64,000 nucleotides of DNA from an uncultured bacterium. Lineage in GTDB: Bacteria > Planctomycetota > Phycisphaerae > Phycisphaerales > SM1A02. The translations under genes were made by a program, and so were the position numbers. The first letter of the stretch is position 1; every line of letters begins with the position of its first letter. Location: contig CAIXJC010000010.1 of assembly GCA_903919715.1 (NCBI GenBank), positions 124,001 through 188,000 of the forward strand, written 5' to 3'. Below are positions 1-10,450 of this stretch, piece by piece. Under the pieces are notes generated by a model that worked only from the letters and a program-made list of their open reading frames with translations, had not been told where the DNA came from and made no database searches.

Positions 1-236
1 GTTACCGATGGCCGAGAGTGGACGCCGCTCGAAAAATTGGGTTCATCAATGATTTCGAGCCCGGCGGCACTTGCGAGCAATGTCTTCTCGCCGATCGATG
101 GAAAACGAACCCAGACTCGCAGGTCGGTTGACTCACCGCGCGTGACGACTTCGATCTTCGAGACGACACCAATCCCCCATTCTGGTCGGGAGGGATGACG
201 AACACGATCACCCTTTTTGTATGTTGCTTCAATCAT
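1..236 (-). CDS. DUF3553 family protein, 3' end cut by window edge
   Basis: An open frame runs from ATG at 236 down to base 1 with no stop, giving 78 codons. It begins MIEATYKKGDRVRHPSRPEW and continues with GIGVV, the hallmark of the DUF3553 domain, a small SH3/KOW-like fold resembling CarD-type domains. The function is unknown; such domains occur alone or at the end of DNA- or RNA-handling proteins. It is divergent from ymdB, 62 bases away. The family call is good. The full length is unknown because the gene leaves the window. Confidence 0.75.
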   Translation of the reverse strand, partial: MIEATYKKGDRVRHPSRPEWGIGVVSKIEVVTRGESTDLRVWVRFPSIGEKTLLASAAGLEIIDEPNFSSGVHSRPSV

Positions 237-298
237 TCAGCGGCGTTCGCGCAACAACCAAATCAGTCATGATTCGCGACGCCATGTAGAGTGTAACC

Positions 299-1129
299 AT
301 GCAAGGTGGAATTGTGATCGCTTTTTTGGGAGATTGTGTCGGGCAACCTGGGCGTCGGGCACTCCAACACGCAATCCCGATTATCCGTGGAACCTCCACG
401 CCACACGCAATTGTGATCAACGGGGAGAACCTGCGAAATGGATCTGGAATCACGCCAGATTTGTATCGCGACCTTCGCAAGATGGGGGCCGATGCGGTCA
501 CCTTGGGCGATCATGTCTTCCGAGACGCTCGAATCACTCCAGTCCTCGAGGATCCGGCAGAGCCTATTTCTCGCCCGGCGAATCTTGCGGCGAAAGCTCC
601 TGGGAAGCGCTGGATTCGGATTCCCGCGACTGCGGAACGCCCCCGAGATATCTTTGTCGTCACGGTTCTGGGGCGGATTTTCATGTCGTTGCATGCGGAC
701 GATCCGTTTGCCACCGTCGACGCTGTTCTTGCGGGACTACCGGAACGGTCCCCAATCGTGATTGTTGAAGCCCATATGGAGGCGACTTCCGAGAAAGCGG
801 CACTGGCACATCACTTAGATGGCCGCGTCGCTGCGGTGATTGGAACACATACCCACATTCCAACGGCAGACGCTCGCATTCTGGCTGGTGGAACTGCGTT
901 CATTACTGATGTTGGAATGTGCGGACCATATGCGAGCATCATTGGTCGAGATCCCAAAGGGGTTCTTCGCGCCATGACGACAGGAGTGCACACAAACTTT
1001 GAGATGGGAGAAGGGGGCGAACGTGCGTGCGGTTGCATCGTCGAGATCGATCCTGCGAGTGGACGCGCAGTCCGAATCGAACGGATCGATATCCCGCTTG
1101 ATCAGCAGGCAACGCCAGGTCGCATTTGA
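299..1129 (+). CDS. ymdB: YmdB/TIGR00282-type metallophosphoesterase (2',3'-cyclic nucleotide phosphodiesterase)
   Basis: A 276-residue cytoplasmic enzyme of the TIGR00282 family, binuclear metal phosphodiesterases that in Bacillus and relatives hydrolyse 2',3'-cyclic nucleotides. Metal and active-site motifs appear in family order: GD in FLGDCVGQPGR, NGEN in INGENLRNGSGIT, LGDH where most members have LGNH, the EAHMEATSEK block, GTHTHIPTAD and ITDVGMCGPYASIIG. Length is typical. The Asn to Asp change in LGDH is a conservative oddity at a metal-ligand position. Its 3' end overlaps the convergent FUSC gene by 28 bases. The family is clear; the physiological substrate here is inferred. Confidence 0.9.
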   Translation: MQGGIVIAFLGDCVGQPGRRALQHAIPIIRGTSTPHAIVINGENLRNGSGITPDLYRDLRKMGADAVTLGDHVFRDARITPVLEDPAEPISRPANLAAKAPGKRWIRIPATAERPRDIFVVTVLGRIFMSLHADDPFATVDAVLAGLPERSPIVIVEAHMEATSEKAALAHHLDGRVAAVIGTHTHIPTADARILAGGTAFITDVGMCGPYASIIGRDPKGVLRAMTTGVHTNFEMGEGGERACGCIVEIDPASGRAVRIERIDIPLDQQATPGRI

Positions 1130-3261
1130 GTTGACTCCCCAAGTGCGGAGTCGCTGACAATAATCTTTTTGAACTCGACCAAGACACTTCGCAGTGCAGG
1201 CAGTTCCGCATTGCCGCGATCAAGGAATGTCGTCCACGCCGTGTGAGAGTTGCCGCCCATTGGCAGAGGAACAAAGTCCGCATCCGTCTGATCTCGTAGC
1301 AGCCGACAACAGCGCTCCAAATTATCCGCATACGCCAACGCAATGGGAATGTTGTCTCGCAGTGTCTGCTCCTCCATGCCCTGGGAGTCGAGCAAGAGCA
1401 AGAATTCTGAACAGAGTTGATGCGTGAGCGATGCCGCACGCAAACGCATTTCGATGCCACTAATCGGGCAGAATGACTCGAACTGAGAGTCATTCTGGAG
1501 TTTCATAAAACGCGCATATTCGTCCTCAATCTTGAGATTCGTCCGCTGAATCGTCTTGAGCGAAACAACTCCCTCCGTCCGGGCTCGCATCACCGCAGAA
1601 ACTGCTTGCAGCATCTCCGCGAGACTTCCTGCAAGTCCGTCAACTGCCCGTGCGCGCCAAAGCAATCGATACACAGCAAACGAGACAAATACTCCCATCG
1701 TCACGGCAAGGGAGAAATTCATTGTGGGAAAGAGGTTGATATCTGGCCCAAGCACCTGCAGCAATGAGAAATCGAAAACAATCATCACTTGGAGCGCGGG
1801 CGTACTGACGCGCTGCGATCCATGCATGCCGTATCCCGCCCAAAACAGGACTGGAGCGAAGATCAAAAGAAAACCAGCGAGCGTCGTGACCATTGGCATA
1901 AAAAAGATGACGGCACAGATGGAGAGCGTGAATCCCATCACAACACCCAAGAACCGAAGGCTGCCGATCATGAGGGTGCCGCCAAATGTTGTTTGAACCA
2001 CAAGCATCACGGTTTCGACGCATCCGATCCCTTGATCCCAGTTCATTGTGATGCAGAAGAGCGCACAGATGAGAATCGCTGTCGCACATTTAGTCGCATG
2101 TTTCAGCGCTGGAATATTGGGAGTCAGGATCCGCTGGCGAAAAAGATTTGGGATGCATCCACGAAAGTTCCCGACCACGATGCTTCCAAAGTCCGGCCGA
2201 TGGGAAAGAATCGTGAACGATCGCAGCGTCGCCACTGCGGAAGGTGCCTCGGTCACGAGATTGCAAATCACCCCGAGCGATTGATCCAACTGCAGATTCG
2301 TTGCCGCCTTTTGAAGTTGGGTGAGGGCAACATCGAGATCTGCGAAATGCGTGATGTCTTCCAACTTCGCGATCAGGCGCTTCACATAGAGATCGAGCGC
2401 ATTCAAGAGTTCGACTGTTCCCGGAGTGATTTCAATACTGTTCGATGCCAACCGCTGCGCAACAATGTAAAGACCTGCGCTGAGGCGCCGCTCGAATGCG
2501 AGAAACGTCACAAGATCTGGGTGCTCGCGGCGATCGAATGTTGCATCGGTATCGGCTTGATCCAAGAGTTGCAGATTTTCAATAATGTCCGCACGGTAAT
2601 AGTCTGGAAAAAGCTCAACGATGTCGAACGGCTGCTTGCGTAACAAGTGATCCATCACGACTCGAAGGAGGTCATCCGAGCGCTTGAGAGATTTGGCGAG
2701 CCGCTCGCGCAAGATAATGCTGGGGTCGACACGCCAAAGAAAAATCGACACCAATCCCACGACGCAGACTCCAACCAAAACTGATTTGTAGACAATGATT
2801 GCGATGTGCTCGGCGTTCCACTTATCGAAGAACATCATGAAATTGATCACGATGAATGGATAACCCGCCAAGAAAAGTGTTCCGCGATATCGACTCGACC
2901 CCATGAAGTACATGATCGCAATGATGTAAACCCACAGGATGGGGAGCAGAAACCACGGTTGTTGGAGAAAGAGTGCGCCGAGTGCAACTGCTGCTCCACA
3001 ACCGAATGTTGCCGCAATCAGATTCAGAAGAAAGCGGGTCACGGAACCGCTCCCCCGAAGTTCGGAAACGATCAACAGCACGCTCATACCGGGATAGAGA
3101 ATTTCAAATCGAAGCGTCATCTGAATCGCGATGATCAACAGTCCGCCAATTGCAATTCGAGCAGCAAATCTCCAACGCTCTTCCTCTGGTCGAAGATCAG
3201 AAACGATCAAAGACCAGAAGGATGGAGGGCAAGGTATTTGCTGCGTCGTATGGGAATGCAT
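1102..3261 (-). CDS. FUSC-family integral membrane protein (aromatic acid/fusaric acid exporter type)
   Basis: A 719-residue protein with the duplicated layout of FUSC/AaeB-type permeases: a first membrane bundle at about residues 33-176, a long cytoplasmic helical region at about 180-370, a second bundle at about 375-535, and a soluble C-terminal tail. The first bundle opens with the usual RIAIGGLLIIAIQ-type helix after an acidic and basic N-terminus. Relatives export hydroxylated aromatic acids at the inner membrane, usually with a membrane-fusion protein, but none is encoded nearby. Substrate is unknown. Start is ATG at 3261. Confidence 0.7.
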   Translation of the reverse strand: MHSHTTQQIPCPPSFWSLIVSDLRPEEERWRFAARIAIGGLLIIAIQMTLRFEILYPGMSVLLIVSELRGSGSVTRFLLNLIAATFGCGAAVALGALFLQQPWFLLPILWVYIIAIMYFMGSSRYRGTLFLAGYPFIVINFMMFFDKWNAEHIAIIVYKSVLVGVCVVGLVSIFLWRVDPSIILRERLAKSLKRSDDLLRVVMDHLLRKQPFDIVELFPDYYRADIIENLQLLDQADTDATFDRREHPDLVTFLAFERRLSAGLYIVAQRLASNSIEITPGTVELLNALDLYVKRLIAKLEDITHFADLDVALTQLQKAATNLQLDQSLGVICNLVTEAPSAVATLRSFTILSHRPDFGSIVVGNFRGCIPNLFRQRILTPNIPALKHATKCATAILICALFCITMNWDQGIGCVETVMLVVQTTFGGTLMIGSLRFLGVVMGFTLSICAVIFFMPMVTTLAGFLLIFAPVLFWAGYGMHGSQRVSTPALQVMIVFDFSLLQVLGPDINLFPTMNFSLAVTMGVFVSFAVYRLLWRARAVDGLAGSLAEMLQAVSAVMRARTEGVVSLKTIQRTNLKIEDEYARFMKLQNDSQFESFCPISGIEMRLRAASLTHQLCSEFLLLLDSQGMEEQTLRDNIPIALAYADNLERCCRLLRDQTDADFVPLPMGGNSHTAWTTFLDRGNAELPALRSVLVEFKKIIVSDSALGESTQMRPGVAC

Positions 3262-3474
3262 GGGCTACTGATTCAAATCGTTTCGCTTCAACGGGCGTCC
3301 CGCCCGCATCCGACGAAGAGTAAATGTTACTAACACGAGACGTTCGACATGAGTCAAGCACAATCGCACGATGAAGGCAAGTGTTGATGCAAGCGTCAAA
3401 GATTCGTGATAGTGTCAGGGGAGGGCATCAACGACTGATGCCTTTTCTTTCACCGCCTCACATTGGAGACTGAG

Positions 3475-3942
3475 ATGTCATTGACTGTTGGATCAAAGGC
3501 CCCTGCGTTCACACTCCCAAGCCAACCTGGAATGCCAATTGATGTTGGCGCAAGCATTGGCCACGAGAAGGTTGTATTGCTCTTCATCCCTCTGGCATTC
3601 AGCCCAGTCTGTACAGCTGAAATGTGCTACTTCAGGGATCAATGGAACCACTGGGCTGCGCTCGGCTGCAAGGTCTTTGCGATCAGCGTCGACTCTCCAT
3701 TCACTGTTGCGAAGTACCGCGAAATTGAAAACATCCCGTTTCCAGTGCTCAGTGATTTCAACAAAGATGTATCACGCCTGTACGACTCGCTGCATGAAGA
3801 CTTGATGGGACTCAAGGGTGTCTCCAAGCGTTCCGCATTCGTAATCGATGCCAAGGGTGTTGTGAAGTACGCATGGATTAGCGAGAGTCCGCTCGTCCAA
3901 GTCGACTTTGCGGCAATCGAAGCGGCCGTCAAAGCGTGCTGA
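3475..3942 (+). CDS. Peroxiredoxin (AhpE/PrxQ-like)
   Basis: A 155-residue thiol peroxidase that reduces peroxides through a cysteine sulfenic acid. The peroxidatic site is in PLAFSPVCTAEMCYFRD, and a second Cys lies five residues later, as in PrxQ/BCP enzymes; the rest (ISVDSPFTVAKYRE, FPVLSDFN, FVIDAKGVVKYAW) is closer to AhpE. ATG at 3475 is chosen because GGAG at 3465-3468 is correctly spaced; a TTG at 3463 would bury that ribosome site in the coding sequence. The gene stands alone and overlaps the convergent oxoprolinase gene by 14 bases. Confidence 0.9.
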   Translation: MSLTVGSKAPAFTLPSQPGMPIDVGASIGHEKVVLLFIPLAFSPVCTAEMCYFRDQWNHWAALGCKVFAISVDSPFTVAKYREIENIPFPVLSDFNKDVSRLYDSLHEDLMGLKGVSKRSAFVIDAKGVVKYAWISESPLVQVDFAAIEAAVKAC

Positions 3943-6900
3943 ATTTTGCGCCGAAACCGCCTCCGCCTGGGGTTTCGATCTCAAATTGATCATCTGCCTC
4001 CATGCGGGCCGCAACGATTCCCGCAACATTTTCAATTCGCCCATCCGCGCGGATGATTCGCTGTGCACCGCACATTCCTGGTCCGCCGCCGTCAAGTCCG
4101 TAGGGTGATTCAACCCTGTGCTGCGAGAGAAATGACAAGTCAACTGATTCGAGAAATCGTATTCGACGCACGAGCCCATCGCCGCCTCGATGTTTTCCAC
4201 TGCCGCCAGAATTCGTGCGCACTCGAAATGTCTCGAGTCGAACTGGATACCGCCGCTCCAGAACCTCTGCATCCGTAATTCGTGTGTTGCTAATGTGCGT
4301 GTGAACACCGCTTTCTCCTGCGCCCTCGGAGGTCGCGCCAGCTCCACCGGCAATCGTCTCGTAGAACCCGAATCTTGCATTTCCAAAGAGCAAATTATTG
4401 ATCGTCCCTTGGCTGCATGCCGCAAGGCCGAAGCACCGCCAAAGCAAGTCCACGAGTCGCTGACTTGTTTCGGTTTGTCCAATTGCGCATGCTGGACAAG
4501 CCTCTGGCGATCCAGAAAAATCAGGCGACAGAATCGTCCCCTCTGGCAGAATGATCACGACGGGATCAAGGAGTCCCTCATTGAGCGGAAATGCTGGTCC
4601 GTCCGCACCAAGTTGCTGGCCAACCAAGACCCGAAGGGAATACATGACTGCCGCACGTGTCACCGCAGATGGAGCATTGAGATTGTGGGGGTGCCGTGGG
4701 GCAGTTGAGGTGAAATCAATTTCAAGTCGATCTGGATTCGCAGTTCGTTTCATCCGTACATCAAGAATCGTTCCATCATCAAGACGCTCTTGGGAGTTTG
4801 GAATCGCAATCGGCAGCGATGCGATTGCACACTCCGCCGCCCGCCGTGCTGATTCCCGCAATCTCCCATAGCACGCACGCATTGATTCGGTGGTGCATAC
4901 GCCAGCGAGAAGACGCATTCGCCCGACTGCGAGCTCATTCGCCGCAACTTGTGCACGCAGATCAGACAGATTGTCATCAACCAAGCGACTCGGCCATGCC
5001 CCAGCGCGAAGTTGACATTCGACTCGATCAAATCGGTCGATACCGTCCTCAACAATCAGCGTCGGTTCGATCACCACACCTTCTTGTGAGAGATTTGTTG
5101 CGTCAGGGGGCATCGATCCTGGCCGCGTTCCGCCAATTTCCGCATGATGCGCACGATTGGCTGCGAACCCAATCAATTCCTTTTCGTTGGTGAAGATGGG
5201 CGTAATGACAGTCAAATCTGGCAAATGTGATCCACCGAATCGCGGATGATTGACCACGATGACATTCCCAGGGTTGAACTTGTGCACTGAAATCACAGAA
5301 CGCACGCATGCTCCAAGCGCTCCAAGATGAATCGGGATATGCGGAGCGTTGACGACCAAGAATCCGTTGGCATCGAGCAATCCGCACGAAAAGTCCAAAC
5401 GGTCTTTGATGTTGGGAGAGACTGCGGTACGCCGAAGTTGCTCACCCATATCAGTTGCGATTGATCCCAGTTGCGCCGCAAGAAGTTCGTGAGCAGCGAC
5501 ACGAACACCAGTTGTGTTCACTCCAACTCGAGTGAAGATCATCGCGCCACTCATGTGAACGTCCGACCTCCAACCGTGAGGGAGAAATGCGGTCGAGTCA
5601 CGACGCATGATGATCATCGGGCCGTCGCCGCTCGCATCGCTCCATGCATTCTCACGCTCCGTCGATGTTGGGATCGAGCGCGATGAATCAATCTGAATTC
5701 GTATCCGTTCAATTTCAATCGGTCGATTCGGATCAGGATTGAATCCATAAATCCCAGAAAAACGACTGCGAAATCCAGCAATCAATGCCTCAACAAGAAC
5801 GTCGCTTGTCGCCTGCGATGGGATTTCGACCTCGATGCTTTCCTCGTTTCCCTTCAATCTCATGAGCGCGATTTGCCGTGTGATCACGGCCAGTTTCGGA
5901 TCAACTCCGATCGCTCGCATTTCTTCATAGGCGCGTTCATGCAACTCTGCCAGTCTCTTCCACAGCGGAGGATCACACTCGGCGATCGAGCGAAGTACGA
6001 GTGCCGAAACGATGCGCGTAATTGGAGCACAAGAAATACCGCTGGCGCAAAGCAATCCAGCATCTGCTGGAAAAACAACTGTTCGAATTCCAAGTTTCTC
6101 CGCGACCGCACAAGCATGCAGACCACCAGCACCACCAAATGCAACAAGAACATGATCCACGGGATCAACGCCACGTCGAACCGTGACCGCTCGAATCGCT
6201 GATGCCATCGCTTCGTCTGCAATTGCGATAAACGCTTCGAGCATTTCCAGGATCGACATCGTTTTCGTCGACGCAAGTGCAATCTGGGAGTGCAACACGC
6301 TCGCGCGCTCTTGAGCCGCCAGTATCGAAACGGGAATTGCAAATTTGGCGGGATCGACACGACCGAGGAGCAGATTCGCATCGGTCAAAGTGAGTGGACC
6401 GCCAGTTCCATAACAAGCTGGACCAGGGGAAGCTCCTGCACTTCGAGGACCAACGCGCATCGCTTCTCCATCCCACCACAGAATTGAACCACCACCAGCT
6501 GCGACACTTTCGACGGCAACGCAGGGCGATGCAATTGACACTGGTCCCACCGTCGTCTCATCGCGCATCTCTGGCGCGCCGTCGACGCGAGCAACATCGG
6601 CACTCGTCCCGCCCATATCGAGCGTGACGCAGCAACCGAATCCGCATCTTGCTGCGATCGCCGCAGCGCCAGCGACACCACCTGCAGGGCCAGAAAGCAA
6701 ACTCTCGCGTGGCTGAAATGCAGCGGCGGGAATCAATCCACCTGCACTCGTCATCATCAGGAGCTCGGCACCAGATGCGGAGTTTTCGATCGACCGTAAG
6801 AAATCACCCACTGGCCCCGAGAGCGCAGCATCAACGACTGCGGCGCGCGCGCGTGGCTCGAATCGACTGGTTGAACCACACTGATGCGAGAGCGAGATCC

Positions 6901-7759
6901 ATGAAAATCCTTCCTCGCGCAAGATTTCGGCAACTCGGATTTCCTGTTCTGCGCCGCGTACGCGAATCGGATCAGAGTGCAGCAGAGCGATTGCGGCGGT
7001 CCGAGCGCCTTGCTCAAACGATTTGCGTGCGCGTCCACGCATGAGAGGCTCATCCAAGGTGCGCACAACAGTTCCATCGCTCGCCATGCGCGCAGGAACA
7101 CCGACCGCTCCGCGCTCGATCGTTCGCATCTTGCGTGGCGCTCGAGCGAAGATGTCGAGTCGCCGCTGATCGCCAATCGCCAAAATATCCTCGAGCCCCT
7201 CATTGACGAAAAGCGTCACGGGAGTCACTCGACCCTCGAGTAGCGCATTCGTCCCGCGCGTCGTTCCGATACAAATTCGGCAGTCATCTAGAGGCAGGGG
7301 ACTTGGTCGCCCAATCGCCAAGCGCACTGCAAACAGAGGGGCTTCAAATGGAGCGCAAAGATCGACGAAGACATCCGCCTCGGATGTGACGAGCAATGAG
7401 GACCACTCGATTGGGGATCGATCGAGCGTCAGTTCCAAAGTACTTGCATCTGCTCGCCGCACACCAAGCACCCTGAATTCGCAGTTCAATGATTCCGAAC
7501 TGCCTGCGAGTCGCAGGACAAAGTCACCAAAAAAACGGTCGAGCGTCTCGACTGGTAGCGACACATCGATTGAGACCAACACCTTGGATTCTTCGACTGA
7601 TCGAATTCGTCCACGTACTGCGGAGGTGCTCAAGACCTTGGCGCGCACTGTCCGTCCATCACTCGATCGGGCGATGCAGTCGGTGAAGGTGCCACCGGTA
7701 TCCACGCCCACTTCCCATGCGAATGAACTGTGCCTCTCATCTGTGTTTGGCAATGTCAT
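3929..7759 (-). CDS. Fused 5-oxoprolinase (hydantoinase A + B domains)
   Basis: A 1276-residue single polypeptide carrying both halves of ATP-dependent 5-oxoprolinase, which opens 5-oxoproline to glutamate in glutathione and peptide turnover. The HyuA half (about 1-700) has [24 protein letters not shown] and [18 protein letters not shown]. The HyuB half (about 730-1270) has [14 protein letters not shown] and the glycine-rich [12 protein letters not shown] near its end. Fusion and length match the single-chain (eukaryote-type) enzyme rather than the split HyuA/HyuB pair. A hydantoinase or acetone carboxylase activity cannot be excluded. The start ATG at 7759 is 38 bases from the divergent waaA start. 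Confidence 0.85.
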   Translation of the reverse strand: MTLPNTDERHSSFAWEVGVDTGGTFTDCIARSSDGRTVRAKVLSTSAVRGRIRSVEESKVLVSIDVSLPVETLDRFFGDFVLRLAGSSESLNCEFRVLGVRRADASTLELTLDRSPIEWSSLLVTSEADVFVDLCAPFEAPLFAVRLAIGRPSPLPLDDCRICIGTTRGTNALLEGRVTPVTLFVNEGLEDILAIGDQRRLDIFARAPRKMRTIERGAVGVPARMASDGTVVRTLDEPLMRGRARKSFEQGARTAAIALLHSDPIRVRGAEQEIRVAEILREEGFSWISLSHQCGSTSRFEPRARAAVVDAALSGPVGDFLRSIENSASGAELLMMTSAGGLIPAAAFQPRESLLSGPAGGVAGAAAIAARCGFGCCVTLDMGGTSADVARVDGAPEMRDETTVGPVSIASPCVAVESVAAGGGSILWWDGEAMRVGPRSAGASPGPACYGTGGPLTLTDANLLLGRVDPAKFAIPVSILAAQERASVLHSQIALASTKTMSILEMLEAFIAIADEAMASAIRAVTVRRGVDPVDHVLVAFGGAGGLHACAVAEKLGIRTVVFPADAGLLCASGISCAPITRIVSALVLRSIAECDPPLWKRLAELHERAYEEMRAIGVDPKLAVITRQIALMRLKGNEESIEVEIPSQATSDVLVEALIAGFRSRFSGIYGFNPDPNRPIEIERIRIQIDSSRSIPTSTERENAWSDASGDGPMIIMRRDSTAFLPHGWRSDVHMSGAMIFTRVGVNTTGVRVAAHELLAAQLGSIATDMGEQLRRTAVSPNIKDRLDFSCGLLDANGFLVVNAPHIPIHLGALGACVRSVISVHKFNPGNVIVVNHPRFGGSHLPDLTVITPIFTNEKELIGFAANRAHHAEIGGTRPGSMPPDATNLSQEGVVIEPTLIVEDGIDRFDRVECQLRAGAWPSRLVDDNLSDLRAQVAANELAVGRMRLLAGVCTTESMRACYGRLRESARRAAECAIASLPIAIPNSQERLDDGTILDVRMKRTANPDRLEIDFTSTAPRHPHNLNAPSAVTRAAVMYSLRVLVGQQLGADGPAFPLNEGLLDPVVIILPEGTILSPDFSGSPEACPACAIGQTETSQRLVDLLWRCFGLAACSQGTINNLLFGNARFGFYETIAGGAGATSEGAGESGVHTHISNTRITDAEVLERRYPVRLETFRVRTNSGGSGKHRGGDGLVRRIRFLESVDLSFLSQHRVESPYGLDGGGPGMCGAQRIIRADGRIENVAGIVAARMEADDQFEIETPGGGGFGAKFSTL

Positions 7760-7797
7760 TGCATCGAGACTAGCGGGGTCGGATACTCTTGGGTTCT

Positions 7798-9069
7798 ATG
7801 GGCATCGTGGTCGACATTGCCTTTTTCCTTTTTGCCACGGTCACCATGCCGTTTTGGCTTTTTTTCATGTGGAAAGCCCGCAAATTGCGTACGGATTGGG
7901 CTGCGAGACTTGCGTGGAGACTGCCCAAGATTCCTGACTCCGCTGCGGGCACGATGGTCACACCGCGGATCCTCATACACGCCGTTTCAGTTGGAGAGGT
8001 CAACGCCGCTCGCCTTCTTGCCGACAAACTTGCCGCTGCGCCAACGAATGCGCAGGTCATCATCAGCGTCACGACCGATACTGGAATTGAACGCGCTCGA
8101 AAAATATTCGGATCAAAGCACGTCGTCGTCCGCTACCCACTGGACTTCTCGTGGAGCGTGCGTCGTTTTCTCGGCGCAGTCAAACCTGACATTGTCCTTT
8201 TGATGGAGTTGGAGATCTGGCCGAACTTCACAAGGCGCTGTGTCGCATGCGACATTCCAATCGCCGTCATCAATGGCAGACTCAGCGCACGAAGTTTCAC
8301 AAGATCCAAGCGAGTGCGCTGGATACTTTCACCAATGTTTCGAAGATTGTCCCGCGTTGCAGCTCAGGATCAAACATACGCGCAGCGCTTCGCGGCAATG
8401 GGCGTACCGCCAGAACGAATCACAGTGACAGGAACGATGAAGTGGGATACAGCTGAAATCGCTGACCTCGTTGACGGATCGGATCAACTCGCCCGCGAGA
8501 TGGGAATCGACCGAAACAAATTGCTCATCGTCGCGGGATCAACGGCATTGGGTGAAGAAACGCTCATCGCAGCCGCATGCCCAGATGGAGTGCAACTACT
8601 CTGCGCACCTAGAAAACCCGAGTGGTTCGATCAAGCTGCGCGGGCGCTACCAGGATGTGTTCGACGGAGTGAACGCCGGGCGGGAATCGCTTCCGACCGC
8701 TTTCTGCTGGACACAATTGGCGAACTACGCAAGGCGTATGCGCTCGCCGATCTCGTCGTACTCGGCCGAACTTTCGGCATCCTGCACGGTTCTGACATGA
8801 TGGAACCTGCTGGGCTTGGAAAAGTTGTAATCGTCGGTCCACGAGTCGACGATTTTCAGGCGACTGCCGATGCGCTCATCGAGAGTGGGGGACTCATTCA
8901 AACATCCGCAAACAATTTACGCCAGACGATCACCGAACTCCTCGCCGATCCGAAACGCTGCGCACAAATTGCTGAAGCCGCACGAAATGTGATTCGCAAA
9001 GAACAGGGGGCTTCTGACCGGCATGTGCAACTCGCACGAGAGATGCTGCAAACTCGGAGCAAGAAGTAA
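7798..9069 (+). CDS. waaA: 3-deoxy-D-manno-octulosonic acid (Kdo) transferase
   Basis: A 423-residue GT30 enzyme that transfers Kdo from CMP-Kdo to lipid A precursors at the inner membrane. An N-terminal membrane anchor (about residues 3-22) is followed by the GT30 motif HAVSVGE with the catalytic Glu, the LMELEIWPNF block, SARS after INGRL, and a C-terminal nucleotide-binding region with HGSDMMEPAGLGKVV. The ATG at 7798 is preferred over TTG at 7789. Its presence argues for an LPS-like outer membrane. The stop TAA shares a base with the thiL ATG. Confidence 0.92.
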   Translation: MGIVVDIAFFLFATVTMPFWLFFMWKARKLRTDWAARLAWRLPKIPDSAAGTMVTPRILIHAVSVGEVNAARLLADKLAAAPTNAQVIISVTTDTGIERARKIFGSKHVVVRYPLDFSWSVRRFLGAVKPDIVLLMELEIWPNFTRRCVACDIPIAVINGRLSARSFTRSKRVRWILSPMFRRLSRVAAQDQTYAQRFAAMGVPPERITVTGTMKWDTAEIADLVDGSDQLAREMGIDRNKLLIVAGSTALGEETLIAAACPDGVQLLCAPRKPEWFDQAARALPGCVRRSERRAGIASDRFLLDTIGELRKAYALADLVVLGRTFGILHGSDMMEPAGLGKVVIVGPRVDDFQATADALIESGGLIQTSANNLRQTITELLADPKRCAQIAEAARNVIRKEQGASDRHVQLAREMLQTRSKK

Positions 9070-10001
9070 TGGTCGGCGATCGCATCAATGAACGAGAAAT
9101 TCTCAAGCTCGCTGCGGCGGCGAACGGAACCCTCCCACAATCCATTCTTATTCCGCCAGGCGACGACATGGCTCTCGTGCAACTGCCTTCATCGCAGGTC
9201 CTCGTCGCAGTCGATCAGGTCGTCGCAGGACGGCACTTCACTGCGGAAACTCCGCTTGATCTCGTGGCTCGAAAAGCAATCGCACGCAATGTGAGCGATG
9301 TCGCTGCGATGGCTGCCATTCCTGTCGCAACGCTCGCATCGGTGACATTGCCACATTCGCTCGGCGCACAAGGCGCCCGCGAACTGCTCGAGTCTGTCCG
9401 CAAATATGCGGCACAATTCGGATGTCCGCTTATCGGTGGCGATACCTCGGTACATCATGATCCACAGGGACCGTTGACACTGTCAGTAACAATTCTCGCA
9501 TCGCCTCGTGCCGACGGCATAGTCGTTACGCGTCACGGAGCGAAGATTGGAGATCGGCTGATCGTCAGTGGTCCGCTAGGTGGATCATTTGCGGAAGATG
9601 GACTTGGTCACCATTTGACCTTCACGCCACGAGTTGCAGAAGCGCAAGGACTCGCCGACACACTGGCGAATGAATTGCACGCCATGATCGATATCAGTGA
9701 TGGACTTGGACTCGACACCGCACGAATCATCGATGCATCAGCCGCGCACTCTGGATTTGCAATGCAAGCTCGACTGAGCGGTGGGCATATTCCGTGCAAT
9801 CGAGGACATGTGTTGCGACACGCTTTGAGTGACGGCGAGGATCACGAACTGCTCGCTGCAATTGATGGTCGTGCTGTCGTTCCAGCAGGTTGGACCGATA
9901 TCGGAACAATCATTGAACGACAAGTTGGTGACGCAAGATCAGTGCTTGTTGAAATCGCAGATGAACTGGAAGACGCAACAAATCTAGGATGGCTCCATTG
10001 A
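9069..10001 (+). CDS. thiL: Thiamine-monophosphate kinase
   Basis: A 310-residue enzyme that phosphorylates thiamine monophosphate to the pyrophosphate cofactor. Family motifs: the N-terminal ER-[ED] region NEREILKL, PPGDDMAL, AVDQVVAGRHF, the ARKAIARNVSDVAAM helix, LIGGDTS, and the late DISDGLGLDTARI. The start overlaps the waaA stop (TAATG), and the 3' end overlaps tsaE by 13 bases, so the three are almost surely co-transcribed. There is no thiamine riboswitch in front, which fits the lack of any leader. Confidence 0.93.
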   Translation: MVGDRINEREILKLAAAANGTLPQSILIPPGDDMALVQLPSSQVLVAVDQVVAGRHFTAETPLDLVARKAIARNVSDVAAMAAIPVATLASVTLPHSLGAQGARELLESVRKYAAQFGCPLIGGDTSVHHDPQGPLTLSVTILASPRADGIVVTRHGAKIGDRLIVSGPLGGSFAEDGLGHHLTFTPRVAEAQGLADTLANELHAMIDISDGLGLDTARIIDASAAHSGFAMQARLSGGHIPCNRGHVLRHALSDGEDHELLAAIDGRAVVPAGWTDIGTIIERQVGDARSVLVEIADELEDATNLGWLH

Positions 10002-10450
10002 TCCATCTCGCCAATGAGTGTGCGACGGAAGCGCTTGGGGAAGAGATCGCTGCTGGACTGCATGCGGGAGATTTGATCGCCCTTGATGGCGAACTCGGCG
10101 CAGGAAAGACATCATTTGTACGAGGATTAGCCCGCGGACTCGGCATCGATCCTCGGATCGTCGCAAGTCCAACATTCATCACAATGCAGAGTTACTCAGG
10201 CGGCCGATTGCCGCTGGTTCATATCGACGTCTGGCGACTCAAGCATTCAGAGGAATTAGAAACAATCGGATGGGAAGAAATGCTGGCCGCTCGCGACTGC
10301 GTCATCGTCGTGGAATGGGCAAAGAGAATTCAAGCAGCGCTTCCGAACAAACGAATTGACATTCAGTTGAATTACGGTGTGACAACTGAGGACTCATCCC
10401 AGAGTTCACGCACTGCGATCATCGTTGATCACCGAAGTTTGCCACTCTGA
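9989..10450 (+). CDS. tsaE: tRNA threonylcarbamoyladenosine biosynthesis ATPase TsaE
   Basis: A 153-residue P-loop ATPase that works with TsaB and TsaD in making the t6A37 modification of ANN-decoding tRNAs. It has the Walker A motif GELGAGKTSFVRGLARGLG, the SPTFITMQSY strand, HIDVWRLK and VVEWAKRI near the C-terminus. Length is normal. It is the last gene of the waaA-thiL-tsaE set, and its last 22 bases overlap the convergent Fur-family gene. Confidence 0.93.
   Translation: MAPLIHLANECATEALGEEIAAGLHAGDLIALDGELGAGKTSFVRGLARGLGIDPRIVASPTFITMQSYSGGRLPLVHIDVWRLKHSEELETIGWEEMLAARDCVIVVEWAKRIQAALPNKRIDIQLNYGVTTEDSSQSSRTAIIVDHRSLPL

Noticed and set aside
1789-2643. A 284-codon open frame antisense to the FUSC gene
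   Set aside because: Fully inside the opposite gene, with low-complexity charged composition and no start signal.
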